Positions 16,566 through 25,230 are shown, counted from the stretch's first letter. The stretch: 36,808 nucleotides of DNA from Pararhodospirillum oryzae (GCF_007992075.1 NZ_BJZO01000042.1:1-36808); one strand, 5' to 3'. Program-made: numbers and translations. The notes: generated by a model not told the origin, from the letters alone.

Positions 16566-16590
16566 CCGAAAAGGGACGTTCCCTTTTCGG
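16566..16590. promoter_or_regulatory. Perfect 11-bp dyad upstream of the histidine kinase gene
   Basis: CCGAAAAGGGA and TCCCTTTTCGG are exact reverse complements with a CGT loop. It is 62 bp upstream of the chosen kinase start. The near-perfect symmetry would suit a dimeric regulator's operator or an mRNA hairpin. The inner AAGGGA-N3-TCCCTT also occurs at 2349-2363. Confidence 0.55.
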
Positions 16591-16651
16591 GTCTCGCTCC
16601 AGGTCGGGAGAATGCCCGGCCGCGAGCACGGAACGACCGTGGGAGATCCCG

Positions 16652-19372
16652 ATGACCACATGGGATCGCTGGGTGTGGGAACGACACCTGACAAGAACTG
16701 ACGACAGGCTCCCTGAACGGTCCGCCGGCATTCCCCAGAACGGGGACCGGGGAGCGATCAAGGCCGGGCCAACGGGGTGGGCCGGTGTGCGGGCTTCGGT
16801 GCGGGGGTCTTCGGGCCCCACCACCGGCTCTTCCGACACGCGGGCCACAAACGACAAAGGCGGCGAGGGCCCGGGCATGCCCCTCGCCGTTCTGGACGCC
16901 GTGCCGACCCCGATTGTTTGGGTGACGCCGCCGGCCACGGTGGCCTATGCCAACCGGGCCGCCCGGGCCTGGCTGGGGGAGGGAGGCTTCGGCCCCGGGG
17001 TCAGCCTGCGCAATGCCTGGCCCGATCTTGCCACGCTTCTTGACCATGCCATGGGGGGGGTGAGCGTGGCGCAACGGATTCGGGGTCCGTCCGCCAGGGG
17101 AAACGGCAGCGTGCGCGTCCACGTCGAGCCCTGCCCGGGGCCCGAGGGCGGCGCGGGGTGCGTTGTCAGCGTGCGGATCGAGGAGGGCGGGCCGGCCGAC
17201 CCTGTGGTGGGACCGGCGTGCGCGTGGGATTCCTCGGGGCGCTGCGAGGCGGCCGAGAATGCCGAGCGGCTGCGCGACGTGGCCGAGGCCGCTCAGGAAT
17301 GGTTCTGGGAAACCGGCCCCGATCATCGCTTTACCTGGTTTTTGTGTTCCGAGATCTTGCCGGACGACGGGATCCGCCCGTGGCGCGCCTTGGGCATGGA
17401 CCGCGCCGCCCTGTTCGACACCGAGCGCGAATCCCCCGAACGCATTGAGAGTCTCCAGGCCGACCTTGACGCGCACCGTCCCTTCCGTGATCTGACGTAC
17501 TGGATGCGGCGGCTGGACGGGGAAGGCGAGGCCCGCCTGCTCCGCTCCAGTGGTAAGCCCCGCTTCGACGCCCGGGGCCGCTTCCTGGGCTATCGGGGCG
17601 CGGCGACCGATATCACTCGCGAAGCCGAGGTGGAGGCACGCGCCCGGCGCGCTGAAACCCGGCTGATGGACGCCCTCAACAACATGGCTGACGGGTTTGT
17701 GTTGTGGGACGCCGAGGACCGTCTGGTGTTGTGGAACCGGGCGTACGAAACCTTGTTGCCCGAGTTGGCGCCTGTCTTGCGTGAAGGCGCGACCTTCGAC
17801 GACATCATTGCCCGCGTCGTGGACGGCCGCGCCGTCGTCGACACGGGCACGCCCGGCTCGCCCGTGGTCCGGGTCCGGGGACCCGCGGCCCTGGAGGCCT
17901 GCCGCGCCCACCATGGCCGGGCCAAGGGCACCTTGGAGATGTGCGATGAATCCGGCCGCTGGCTGGTGATCAGCGAACGGCGAACCCATGACGATCAGGT
18001 CCTGACCACGATCAGCGACATGACTTGGCGCAAGCGCATGGAAACGGAACTGGCCCGCAGCGAGGCGGGGTTGCGGGCCTTTCACGCCATCACCACCCAC
18101 CCTGGCCTCCGTCTGATCGAACGCCTGGAAGAGGTGCTGGCTTTGGGCATGAGCCAGTTTGGCCTGCCCAACGGCGTGATTGCCCGGCGCGAGGGAACCC
18201 GCCCCGAGATTCTGGCAGCCCAGGGGCCGGCCTTCGCGGGCATCGGCCCCCCCCATCTGCCGCCGGCTCACCAAAGCTATTGCGTCGAGGTTCTGCGGCG
18301 GGATGGTCCCCTGGCCATCCCCGATGCCGCCGTTGACGAAACGTGGTGCCATCATCCGGCGTGGACGGTGCTGGGGCGGCGGGCTTACCTGGGCATCCCC
18401 GTGACCCAGGGCCACGAGCGGGTGGGGACCTTGGCCTTTTTCGGATCCGATGCCCACCCGGCGGCCTTCAGCGATGCCGAGATCCAGTTGTTGCGCCTGA
18501 TGGCCCAGTGGGTGGGCGGCGAGATCGCCCGCCACGAGGCCGAGCGCGCGCAAGACGAGGCCCTGGAACAGGCCCTGGTCGCCAACCGGTCCAAGACCGA
18601 ATTCCTGGCCAACATGAGCCACGAACTGCGCACGCCCTTGAACGCCATCCTGGGCTTTTCCGAGGTCATGGCGGAGGAAATCATGGGGCCCCTGGGCAGC
18701 GCCCGCTACCGCGACTATGCCCGCGGCATTCACGACAGCGGGGCGCATTTGTTGTCCATTATCAATGATATCCTGGACGTTTCCAAGATCGAGGCCGGCC
18801 AGATGGTGCTGGGCGAGGAGCGGGTGGCGCTGGGGCCCCTGATCGACTCGGCCCTGCGCTTGGTGTCGGGGCGCGCCGCCGAGGGGGGCGTGCGTTTGAA
18901 CGCGGGCCCCCGCGACGGTCTGGTGCGCGGCGACGGGCGACGGTTGAAACAGGTGTTGCTCAATGTCTTGTCCAACGCGGTCAAATTCACGCCCGAGGGG
19001 GGGTGGGTGGATGTCGAGGTCATGCGGCCGGGCCCGGGCGCGGACCTTGATATCGTGATCAAGGACACAGGCATCGGCATGAGCGCGGAGGACATAGCGA
19101 TCGCCCTGAAACCCTTTGGCCAGATCGACAGCGGCCTGGCCCGGCGCCACGAGGGAACCGGGCTGGGGCTGCCGCTCGCCCGCGCGCTCACGGAAATGCA
19201 CGGGGGGCGTTTGCTCATCGCCAGCGAACCCGGCGAGGGAACCGAGGTGCGAGTGCGCCTGCCCGCCGGGCGGATCGAGGCGGGATCCGAGCCCTTGCAA
19301 GGCCATCCCGCCCCCCTGGCCGCGCCGTCCAGCCCGCCGGTCCCGCAACGGCGCGCCCGCACCGACCCGTAG
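16652..19372 (+). CDS. Soluble multi-PAS/GAF sensor histidine kinase
   Basis: The protein (906 residues from this start) has no membrane segment. Domains in order: PAS near 76-140 (LDAVPTPIVWV...AYANRAARAWL), a second PAS near 216-315 ending YRGAATDITREAE, and a third PAS near 338-460 (NMADGFVLWDAEDRLVLWN). GAF spans roughly 476-635 (LGIPVTQGHERVGTLAFFGS). HisKA follows with phospho-acceptor H657 in MSHELRTPLNAILGFSE, then HATPase with LLNVLSNAVKFTPEGG, DTGIGM, LKPFGQIDSG and GTGLGLPLA. The C-terminal 35 residues are Pro/Ala-rich. No receiver domain or response regulator gene is adjacent, so its partner is elsewhere. The start at 16652 has GGGAG seven bases upstream; ATG 16877, just before the first PAS, is an alternative. 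The ligand is unknown. Confidence 0.85.
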   Translation: MTTWDRWVWERHLTRTDDRLPERSAGIPQNGDRGAIKAGPTGWAGVRASVRGSSGPTTGSSDTRATNDKGGEGPGMPLAVLDAVPTPIVWVTPPATVAYANRAARAWLGEGGFGPGVSLRNAWPDLATLLDHAMGGVSVAQRIRGPSARGNGSVRVHVEPCPGPEGGAGCVVSVRIEEGGPADPVVGPACAWDSSGRCEAAENAERLRDVAEAAQEWFWETGPDHRFTWFLCSEILPDDGIRPWRALGMDRAALFDTERESPERIESLQADLDAHRPFRDLTYWMRRLDGEGEARLLRSSGKPRFDARGRFLGYRGAATDITREAEVEARARRAETRLMDALNNMADGFVLWDAEDRLVLWNRAYETLLPELAPVLREGATFDDIIARVVDGRAVVDTGTPGSPVVRVRGPAALEACRAHHGRAKGTLEMCDESGRWLVISERRTHDDQVLTTISDMTWRKRMETELARSEAGLRAFHAITTHPGLRLIERLEEVLALGMSQFGLPNGVIARREGTRPEILAAQGPAFAGIGPPHLPPAHQSYCVEVLRRDGPLAIPDAAVDETWCHHPAWTVLGRRAYLGIPVTQGHERVGTLAFFGSDAHPAAFSDAEIQLLRLMAQWVGGEIARHEAERAQDEALEQALVANRSKTEFLANMSHELRTPLNAILGFSEVMAEEIMGPLGSARYRDYARGIHDSGAHLLSIINDILDVSKIEAGQMVLGEERVALGPLIDSALRLVSGRAAEGGVRLNAGPRDGLVRGDGRRLKQVLLNVLSNAVKFTPEGGWVDVEVMRPGPGADLDIVIKDTGIGMSAEDIAIALKPFGQIDSGLARRHEGTGLGLPLARALTEMHGGRLLIASEPGEGTEVRVRLPAGRIEAGSEPLQGHPAPLAAPSSPPVPQRRARTDP

Positions 19373-19451
19373 GACTTGACCCCGGCCCCCGGGACCTGAT
19401 CTAGAAACAAGCACCCTTTTTGTATCCTGTCCCTTCGCCGGAGTGCCCCGC

Positions 19452-20885
19452 ATGAGCGATACCCTCAGCACCGACCGCCTGTTTTTCGGCCCCCAGGGCC
19501 TGGCGTTCGACGCCACCCGGCGCGCGGTGGCCCGGGCCCTGGAAGGCGCCGACGATGGCGAGCTGTTCTTGGAATGGTGCCTGAGCGAAAGCCTGGGCCT
19601 GGAGGACGGCCGCATCCGGCAAGCCGGGTTCGAGGCCACCCAGGGCTTTGGCCTGCGGGCCGTGAGCGGCGAGGCCATCGGGTTCGCCCATGCGAGCGGC
19701 CTGGATCCGGCGGCCCTGGACCGCGCCGTGGAGACGGTGCGCGCGGTGCGCGGCAGCCAGGGCGGCCGGGTGGCCGTGGCCCCGCCCCCCACCAACCGGC
19801 GCTTGTACACCGACGAAAACCCCCTGGAAGGCGTGCCGTTCGCGGCCAAGGTCGATCTGCTCAAGGCGATGGATGCCCGGGCGCGGGAGGCCGATTCCCG
19901 GGTGGTGCAGGTCATGGCCTCGCTGACCGGCTCGTGGCAGGCGATCCGGCTCTTGCGCGCCGACGGCGAGGGCGGCAGCGATATCCGCCCCCTGGTCCGG
20001 CTCAACGTGTCGGTGGTGGTCCAAGACGCGGCCGGGCGGCGCGAAACCGGCTCGCACGGGCTGGGCGGGCGGGCGCTCTACGAGGGCGTGATGGCCGAGG
20101 CCGTCTGGACCAAGGCGGTGGACGAGGCCCTGCGCCAGGCCCTGGTCAACCTGGATTCAGTGAGCGCGCCGGCCGGTGAAATGCCGGTGGTGCTGGGGCC
20201 GGGCTGGCCCGGGGTCCTGCTGCACGAGGCGGTGGGCCACGGCCTGGAAGGCGACGGCAACCGCAAGGGCACCTCGGCGTTCAGCGGTGGCCTGGGGCGG
20301 CGGGTGGCGGCGCCCGGGGTGACCATTGTCGATGACGGGTCGATTCCCGACCGGCGCGGCTCGCTGACCATCGACGACGAGGGCACGCCAACCGGGCGCA
20401 CGGTGATGATCGAGGACGGCATCCTGACCGGCTACCTGCAAGACCGTCTGAACGCCCGCCTGATGGGCCAGGCTCCCACCGGCAACGGCCGGCGCGAATC
20501 CCATGCCTATCCGCCGCTGCCGCGCATGACCAACACCTTCATGCTGGCCGGACGCGACGCTCCGGCCGATATCCTGGCCTCGGTCAAGCGCGGGCTGTAC
20601 GCGGTCAACTTCGGGGGCGGGCAGGTGGACACGACTTCGGGCAAGTTCGTGTTCAGCGCGTCGGAAGCGTATCTGATTGAAAACGGCCGCCTCGGTGCCC
20701 CGGTCAAGGGCGCGACCCTGATCGGCAACGGCCCCGACGTGCTGACCCGGGTTTCAATGATCGGCTCCGACCTGGCCTTGGATTCGGGAATCGGCACCTG
20801 TGGCAAGGACGGCCAGGGCGTGCCGGTCGGCGTGGGGCAGCCCACGATCAAGGTCGACAGCCTGACCGTGGGCGGCACGGCCTGA
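19452..20885 (+). CDS. tldD: Metalloprotease TldD
   Basis: TldD, with TldE/PmbA, forms a cytoplasmic zinc protease that degrades unstructured peptides and takes part in maturing some modified peptides. The 477-residue protein has the TldD zinc motif HEAVGH (H258, E259, H263) in GVLLHEAVGHGLEGD. Other TldD marks are TSAFSGGLGRRVAAPGVTIVDDG, RRGSLTIDDEGTP and the C-terminal IGNGPDVLTRVSMIGSD. The ATG at 19452 has GGAG 8 bases upstream; the in-frame GTG at 19443 is embedded in that Shine-Dalgarno. CTTGAC at 19375-19380 could be a -35 element, but the -10 is poor. No tldE lies in the window. The convergent bamE gene shares the terminator. Confidence 0.96.
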   Translation: MSDTLSTDRLFFGPQGLAFDATRRAVARALEGADDGELFLEWCLSESLGLEDGRIRQAGFEATQGFGLRAVSGEAIGFAHASGLDPAALDRAVETVRAVRGSQGGRVAVAPPPTNRRLYTDENPLEGVPFAAKVDLLKAMDARAREADSRVVQVMASLTGSWQAIRLLRADGEGGSDIRPLVRLNVSVVVQDAAGRRETGSHGLGGRALYEGVMAEAVWTKAVDEALRQALVNLDSVSAPAGEMPVVLGPGWPGVLLHEAVGHGLEGDGNRKGTSAFSGGLGRRVAAPGVTIVDDGSIPDRRGSLTIDDEGTPTGRTVMIEDGILTGYLQDRLNARLMGQAPTGNGRRESHAYPPLPRMTNTFMLAGRDAPADILASVKRGLYAVNFGGGQVDTTSGKFVFSASEAYLIENGRLGAPVKGATLIGNGPDVLTRVSMIGSDLALDSGIGTCGKDGQGVPVGVGQPTIKVDSLTVGGTA

Positions 20886-20895
20886 GCAAGGGGCC

Positions 20896-20943
20896 GGGCG
20901 CGTGGTTCCCGGACCCGCGCCCGCCTCGCCCCGGCGGTTTTTT
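20896..20943 (+). terminator. Terminator of tldD overlapping the bamE stop codon
   Basis: GGGCGCG (from 20896) pairs with CGCGCCC further on, and CCGCC (20921-20925) pairs with GGCGG (20933-20937), followed directly by six T (20938-20943). The last two T plus the next A are the bamE stop codon read from the opposite strand, so tldD and bamE end back to back with no spare sequence. Confidence 0.75.
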
Positions 20944-21391
20944 ACTCGTTCCCCATCTGGCTGGGGCCGAAGCGGCCGAGGTTGCCGAAGAACTCCTGCA
21001 AGAAGGTGCTTTCGGTGCCCCGGGTCGGGGTTTCGCGCTGCAAGATGGCGACCTGGCGGCCGTCGGCCTTGGTCAGGCGTTCCACGCCGCTGACGCGGCC
21101 ATTGGCGTCGAAATGCACGGCGACGACGTGGCGGTTGACTTCCTCGGGGGCGAGAAAGGCCACCTGGGTGGTCTGGTTGCTGATGTAGTACCACGTCTCG
21201 CCCCCAAACAGGGCCGTGGCCGACGGGGTGCCCAGGAGCGACTGCACGTCGGCGCGGGTTTGCTCGCCCACCTGAACGCGGGCCAGCGCTTCCTCGGCGG
21301 GCAGGTTGCCGTGGGCGTTGATGTCGTGCGAGCACGCCCCGGCCGCCAGCAGCAGGCCGGCGCTCAGGATGACTCCCGGCAGCACCTTCAT
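20942..21391 (-). CDS. bamE: Outer membrane assembly lipoprotein BamE (SmpA/OmlA)
   Basis: BamE is a small lipoprotein of the BAM complex, which inserts beta-barrel proteins into the outer membrane. The 149-residue protein starts MKVLPGVILSAGLLLAAGAC, a lipoprotein signal with lipobox AGAC and lipidated C20. The SmpA/OmlA core follows: VQVGEQTRADVQSLLGTPSA (40-59) and the WYYIS strand, with VVAVHFDANGRVSGVERL after it. The length is normal for alphaproteobacterial BamE. It is divergent from the cytochrome bc1 chaperone gene and convergent with tldD. A TAGAAT box (21431-21436 on the - strand) about 40 bp upstream may be its -10. Confidence 0.93.
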   Translation of the reverse strand: MKVLPGVILSAGLLLAAGACSHDINAHGNLPAEEALARVQVGEQTRADVQSLLGTPSATALFGGETWYYISNQTTQVAFLAPEEVNRHVVAVHFDANGRVSGVERLTKADGRQVAILQRETPTRGTESTFLQEFFGNLGRFGPSQMGNE

Positions 21392-21430
21392 GGTCGGCGG
21401 ACTCCCTTGCCGTTTTGGTTCAAGGGCCGC

Positions 21431-21436
21431 ATTCTA
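21431..21436 (-). promoter_or_regulatory. Candidate -10 element of bamE
   Basis: TAGAAT on the - strand differs from TATAAT at one position and lies 40 bp upstream of the bamE ATG. Only a poor -35 (TTCCGC, 18-base spacing) is visible, so this is tentative. Confidence 0.3.
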
Positions 21437-21585
21437 GCAGCAGGCGGGCCGCCGGCGGAAGAGCATGCCTTGCGCCGCGCGGGCGGCCGCGCCATGGTGG
21501 AGGTCATGCCGGCGCCGGTGACGTGGTTCCCCTGGGGGACACCGCTCCGGGGGCGGTTGTTTTGCTTTCCAAGGATTACCCCGTC

Positions 21586-22191
21586 ATGTTGTTCCGGCTT
21601 TTCCGGCGCCGCTCTCCGTATGCCGAAACGGCGCGCGCGCTTTATTTTTCCCTGGTCGCCAAGGCTCGCGATCCGGCCTTGTACGAGTCCCTGGGGGTGC
21701 CCGACACCCTGGACGGCCGCTATAACATGGTGGTCGCGCACATGGCGCTGGTGCTGGCCCGGATGTCGGCGGTCGATCCCCAGCAAGCGCCCAACCGGCG
21801 TGCCCCGCTGGCCCGCCTGGCCCAGGATCTGTTCGATCTGATGATCCGCGACATGGATCGCAACCTGCGCGAAATTGGCGTGTCGGACATGAAGGTGGGC
21901 AAGGAGGTCAAGAAAATGACCCATGCCTACTATGGCCGGGCGTTTGCCTATCACAATGCGTTGCGCGACGGCGATCTGGAACGGGTGCTGAACGAGACGG
22001 TCTACCGCCTCAGCCCGGTCAGGCCCGAGCCCGCGCAGGTCGAGGCCCTGGCCGCCTACATGCGCCGCGAGGCCGAGGCCCTGGCCGGCGTTCCCGATTC
22101 CTCCTTCCTGGAAGGCATCCTGACCTTCGGGCCCGTGCCGGTCCCGGTCGGGGACACGCCGGACGGATCGCCCCGGGAGGCCCCGCAATGA
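21586..22191 (+). CDS. Ubiquinol-cytochrome c chaperone (CBP3/UQCC1 family)
   Basis: The 201-residue protein matches the CBP3-like chaperone family, which helps assemble cytochrome b into the bc1 complex. Family features seen are the N-terminal basic helix (MLFRLFRRRSPYAETARALY), YNMVVAHMALVLARM (residues 46-60), QDLFDLMIRDMDRNLREIGVSDMKVGKEVKKM (83-114) and the YYGRAFAYHNAL helix. The ATG is preferred over the long in-frame upstream ORF because homology starts there and AAGGA precedes it by 10 bases. The stop overlaps the yceD start by 4 bases (ATGA), giving translational coupling. This chaperone-yceD-rpmF order is common in alphaproteobacteria. Confidence 0.9.
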   Translation: MLFRLFRRRSPYAETARALYFSLVAKARDPALYESLGVPDTLDGRYNMVVAHMALVLARMSAVDPQQAPNRRAPLARLAQDLFDLMIRDMDRNLREIGVSDMKVGKEVKKMTHAYYGRAFAYHNALRDGDLERVLNETVYRLSPVRPEPAQVEALAAYMRREAEALAGVPDSSFLEGILTFGPVPVPVGDTPDGSPREAPQ

Positions 22192-22763
22192 CCGGAATTT
22201 CCGCCGACCTGCCGTCGTGGCCGATGGATGTGCTGACCCTGCCGCCGGGCGGGCGCCAGGTTGAGATCAACGCCAGCGCCGCCGAGTGCGCCTTGCTCGC
22301 CCGCCACCTCGACGTGGAGGCGGTGCGCAAGGTCGAGGGAACCTTGACCCTGACTCCGGTCGGCCCCGGCCCGGTGGTGCGGGTCGAGGGACGGGTGCAC
22401 GCGGATCTGGTGCAAACCTGCGGCGTGACCCTGGCCCTGGTGGACACCACCATCGACGAGGAGGTGGCGCGCGTGTTCGCGCCCGATCCCGAGGCCGAGG
22501 CGGCGCGCGCGCGACGGCCGGCGGCCGAGGCGATCGACATCGACCTTGAGGACGAGGATCCCCCGGATCTTCTGGAGGGGGGGCGGATCGATCTGGGCGA
22601 AATCGTGAGCGAGGCCTTGACGCTGGGACTCGATCCCTTTATCCGTGCCCCCGACGCCAGCTTCGAGCCCCTTCCCGACCCGGATTCCCTTCCTTCTCCG
22701 GCCGTCGCTCCGGACGCCAGGGCCAATCCGTTCGCCATCCTGGCCGAACGCTGGAAAAAATAG
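22188..22763 (+). CDS. yceD: YceD/DUF177-family protein
   Basis: DUF177 proteins are usually encoded just before rpmF and are linked to ribosomal RNA metabolism in plants and bacteria; the biochemical role is not settled. The 191-residue protein has the conserved RVEGRVHADLVQTCGVTL segment (65-82), in which the C-x-x-T/P pattern of the family is reduced to one Cys (QTCGVTL). A GGRIDLGEIVSEALTLGLDPF motif near residue 130 and the terminal NPFAILAERWKK are also typical. It overlaps the chaperone stop codon by 4 bases. A hairpin separates it from rpmF. Confidence 0.88.
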   Translation: MTGISADLPSWPMDVLTLPPGGRQVEINASAAECALLARHLDVEAVRKVEGTLTLTPVGPGPVVRVEGRVHADLVQTCGVTLALVDTTIDEEVARVFAPDPEAEAARARRPAAEAIDIDLEDEDPPDLLEGGRIDLGEIVSEALTLGLDPFIRAPDASFEPLPDPDSLPSPAVAPDARANPFAILAERWKK

Positions 22764-22768
22764 ACTGA

Positions 22769-22804
22769 TCGCCCCAAGGCACCCTTGCCGGGGGCGACGA
22801 TTTT
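22769..22804 (+). terminator. Hairpin between yceD and rpmF
   Basis: TCGCCC-CAAGG (22769-22779), loop CAC, then CCTTG (22783-22787), a CCGG bulge and GGGCGA (22792-22797) form an 11-bp bulged stem, followed shortly by TTTT. It probably attenuates read-through from yceD or stabilises the processed yceD 3' end. Confidence 0.6.
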
Positions 22805-22875
22805 CGCTAAACAACCACGCTCCTCAAGGACCCGGCGCGACGATCCGGCTCCGTCCCTTTGACGAGACATAGATC

Positions 22876-23064
22876 ATGGCAGTTCCCAAGAAGAAGACTT
22901 CCAAGTCGCGGCGCAACATGCGTCGATCCCATCACGCGCTCAAGCCCGTGGCCTACAACGAGTGCCCGAACTGTGGCGAGCTGAAGCGGCCGCACCACGT
23001 GTGCCCGTCGTGCGGTCAGTACGCTGGTCGCGAGATCGTGGCCGAAACCGCCCAGGTGGCGTAA
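22876..23064 (+). CDS. rpmF: 50S ribosomal protein L32
   Basis: This is the 62-residue zinc-ribbon protein of the large ribosomal subunit. The N-terminus [20 protein letters not shown] is the universal L32 signature. The zinc site is CPNC (residues 31-34 region) with CPSC (44-47 region), so this is the Cys4 form, not the zinc-free paralogue. It stands between yceD and plsX in the conserved yceD-rpmF-plsX-fabH order. Confidence 0.98.
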   Translation: MAVPKKKTSKSRRNMRRSHHALKPVAYNECPNCGELKRPHHVCPSCGQYAGREIVAETAQVA

Positions 23065-23114
23065 CGCCATCACGTGGGCAAGGGTCTGTCGATGACACAG
23101 CCGGGAACAAGTTG

Positions 23115-24158
23115 GTGAGCCAGGATCTGGTCATTGCCGTTGATGCCATGGGGGGCGATCATGCCCCCGACGTGGTGGTCAAGGGGCTGGCGCTGGCCGC
23201 CGTCCGTCATCCCCAGGTGCACTTTCACCTGTATGGAGACGAGGCGCGGGTAGGGCCGTTGTTGAATGAGCATCCGGCCCTGGCGCCGGCCTGCACCTTG
23301 ACCCACACGGCCGAGGCGGTTTCGTCGGAAGACAAGCCGTCGCAGGCGGTCCGCAACGGACGCAAGTCCAGCTTGTGGCTGGCGATCGATGCCGTGAAGC
23401 AAGGTCAGGCCGCCGGGGTTGTGTCGGCCGGCAACACCGGCGCCTTCATGGCCATGGCCAAGCTGATCTTGCGCACCCTGCCCGGGATCGACCGCCCCGC
23501 CATCGCCACCGTGCTGCCGACCCTGCGCGGGGAAAGCGTGGTTCTGGATCTGGGCGCCAACGCCGAGTGCAACGCCAACAACCTGGTGGACTTCGCCATC
23601 ATGGGCGAGGTGTTCGCGCGAACCGTGCTGGCGTTGGAGCGTCCCACCGTCGGGCTGATGAACATCGGCTCGGAAGCGGGCAAGGGCACCGACGCCGAAC
23701 GGGACGCCGCCGCGCGCCTGAGCGACAGCACGCTGCCCATTTCCTTCCATGGGTTCGTGGAAGGGGACGACCTGGCCAAGGGGACGGTTGACGTTGTCGT
23801 CACCGATGGCTTCACGGGCAACGTGATGCTGAAGACCCTGGAAGGCACGGCGCGTCTTTACACCCAGTTCCTGCGTCAGGCGTATTCCAGCTCCCTGCTG
23901 GCCAAGCTGGGCTATCTCATGTCGCGCCCGGCCCTGGAAAAGGTCAAGGCCCGCACGGATCCGCGCCGTTACAACGGGGCGATGCTGCTGGGGCTGACCG
24001 GGGTCGCGGTGAAGAGCCATGGCGGCACCGACGCCCTGGGCTTCGCGAACGCCGTGTGCGTGGCCATTGATCTGGTCAGCCAGGGCTTCAACGAAACCAT
24101 CAAGGGCGAATTCGGCAAGGTTGAAATGCCGTTGGCCGCGCCAGCCGCCGCCCCCTGA
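23115..24158 (+). CDS. plsX: Phosphate acyltransferase PlsX
   Basis: PlsX converts acyl-ACP to acyl-phosphate, the acyl donor for PlsY in phospholipid synthesis. The 347-residue protein shows the family hallmarks: VIAVDAMGGDHAPDVVVKG (residues 6-24), VVSAGNTGAFMAMAK, LDLGANAECNANNLVDF, VGLMNIGSEAGKGTDAER, VVTDGFTGNVMLKTLEG and the closing HGGTDALGFANAV. The start is taken as GTG 23115 (MSQDLVIAVDAMGG) because homology begins there; the ORF extends further upstream inside rpmF without support. It lies 50 bp after rpmF and precedes fabH by 97 bp. Confidence 0.95.
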   Translation: MSQDLVIAVDAMGGDHAPDVVVKGLALAAVRHPQVHFHLYGDEARVGPLLNEHPALAPACTLTHTAEAVSSEDKPSQAVRNGRKSSLWLAIDAVKQGQAAGVVSAGNTGAFMAMAKLILRTLPGIDRPAIATVLPTLRGESVVLDLGANAECNANNLVDFAIMGEVFARTVLALERPTVGLMNIGSEAGKGTDAERDAAARLSDSTLPISFHGFVEGDDLAKGTVDVVVTDGFTGNVMLKTLEGTARLYTQFLRQAYSSSLLAKLGYLMSRPALEKVKARTDPRRYNGAMLLGLTGVAVKSHGGTDALGFANAVCVAIDLVSQGFNETIKGEFGKVEMPLAAPAAAP

Positions 24159-24210
24159 CACCGGGGGTCGCCTCCCTTCCTCTCCCCGAGCCGGCCCGTC
24201 CGCCTGACTT

Positions 24211-24227
24211 GCGGGCTTCGGGCCCGC
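24211..24227 (+). terminator. UUCG-type hairpin between plsX and fabH
   Basis: GCGGGC (24211-24216) pairs with GCCCGC (24222-24227) with TTCGG as the loop, a stable tetraloop-like arrangement. There is no T-tract, so it may stabilise or segment the message, not terminate it. Confidence 0.4.
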
Positions 24228-24255
24228 GCTGGGCCTGCAACTGGGGTTTCTTGTC

Positions 24256-25230
24256 ATGGTGCGTTCCGTTCTGGCGGGGTTCGGAGGCTATCTTCCGGCC
24301 AACCGGGTGACCAACGATGATCTGGCCCGGCGGGTGGAAACCTCGGACGCCTGGATACGTGAACGCACGGGCATCGAGGCCCGGCACTTTGCCGCCGAGG
24401 GGGAACTGACCTCGGACCTGGCCACGGCCGCCGCCCGCGCGGCCCTGGCCGACGCGGGCCTGGATGCCCAGGCGGTTGACCTGATCGTGCTGGCGACCGC
24501 GACGCCCGACCAGACCTTTCCGGCCACGGCGGTGCGGGTGCAAGCCGCCCTCGGGTGCCGGCCCGGAACCCCGGCGTTCGACGTGCAGGCGGTGTGCTCG
24601 GGCTTTTTGTACGCGCTGGGCGTGGCCGACAGCATGGTCAAGGCCGGGCTGGCCCGCACCGCCCTGGTCATCGGGGCCGAGACTTTTTCCCGCATCCTGG
24701 ATTTCAACGACCGCACCACCTGCGTCCTGTTCGGCGACGGCGCCGGCGCGGTGGTCTTGCAGGCGTCCGAGGCCGAGGGCGGCCTGGAGGTTCCGGGCAT
24801 TCACTCGGTTCATCTGCACGCCGACGGCCGCCATCAAGGTCTGCTGTACGTCGACGGCGGTCCGTCCAGCACCCGGACCGTGGGCGTGGTGCACATGCAA
24901 GGTCGGGAAGTCTTCCGGCATGCGGTCAACAATCTGCATGCGGTGGTGGTCGAGGCCCTGGCGGCCCATGGGCTGACCCCGGCCGATCTCGATTGGCTGG
25001 TGCCCCACCAGGCCAACCAGCGCATTCTGGACGGCACGGCGCGCAAGCTGGAAATCGATCCGGCCCGGGTGGTGAGCACGGTGGCCCAGCATGCCAACAC
25101 CTCGGCGGCCTCGGTGCCGCTGGCCTTGTCGGTGGCGCGCGCCGACGGACGTTTGAAGCGCGGCGACCTCATCGCCCTTGAGGCGCTGGGCGGCGGGTTC
25201 ACGTGGGGCGCGGCCCTGGTTCGTCTGTAG
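24256..25230 (+). CDS. fabH: 3-oxoacyl-[acyl-carrier-protein] synthase III (KAS III)
   Basis: FabH condenses acetyl-CoA with malonyl-ACP to start fatty-acid synthesis. The 324-residue protein has the complete Cys-His-Asn triad: C114 in [12 protein letters not shown]251 in VPHQANQRI and N281 in [10 protein letters not shown]. The N-terminal [16 protein letters not shown] and the C-terminal [17 protein letters not shown] are family standard. It follows plsX, as in most alphaproteobacteria, and precedes ihfA. The last base of the TAG stop is the first base of a hairpin. Confidence 0.97.
   Translation: MVRSVLAGFGGYLPANRVTNDDLARRVETSDAWIRERTGIEARHFAAEGELTSDLATAAARAALADAGLDAQAVDLIVLATATPDQTFPATAVRVQAALGCRPGTPAFDVQAVCSGFLYALGVADSMVKAGLARTALVIGAETFSRILDFNDRTTCVLFGDGAGAVVLQASEAEGGLEVPGIHSVHLHADGRHQGLLYVDGGPSSTRTVGVVHMQGREVFRHAVNNLHAVVVEALAAHGLTPADLDWLVPHQANQRILDGTARKLEIDPARVVSTVAQHANTSAASVPLALSVARADGRLKRGDLIALEALGGGFTWGAALVRL

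Larger units (their letters stand above)
16314..16651. other. Gene-poor stretch between flgE and the histidine kinase gene
   Basis: The frame of the histidine kinase is open throughout, but its first 114 codons show no domain and run through a terminator, so they are unlikely to be translated. The region holds the flgE terminator (16387-16417) and a perfect 25-base dyad (16566-16590). No clear promoter was identified. Confidence 0.6.

Noticed and set aside
16415-20005. 1196-codon - strand ORF antisense to the histidine kinase and tldD
   Set aside because: Longest ORF in the window, but both + strand genes have clear catalytic motifs. The translation is low-complexity Gly/Gln/His-rich and has no domain.
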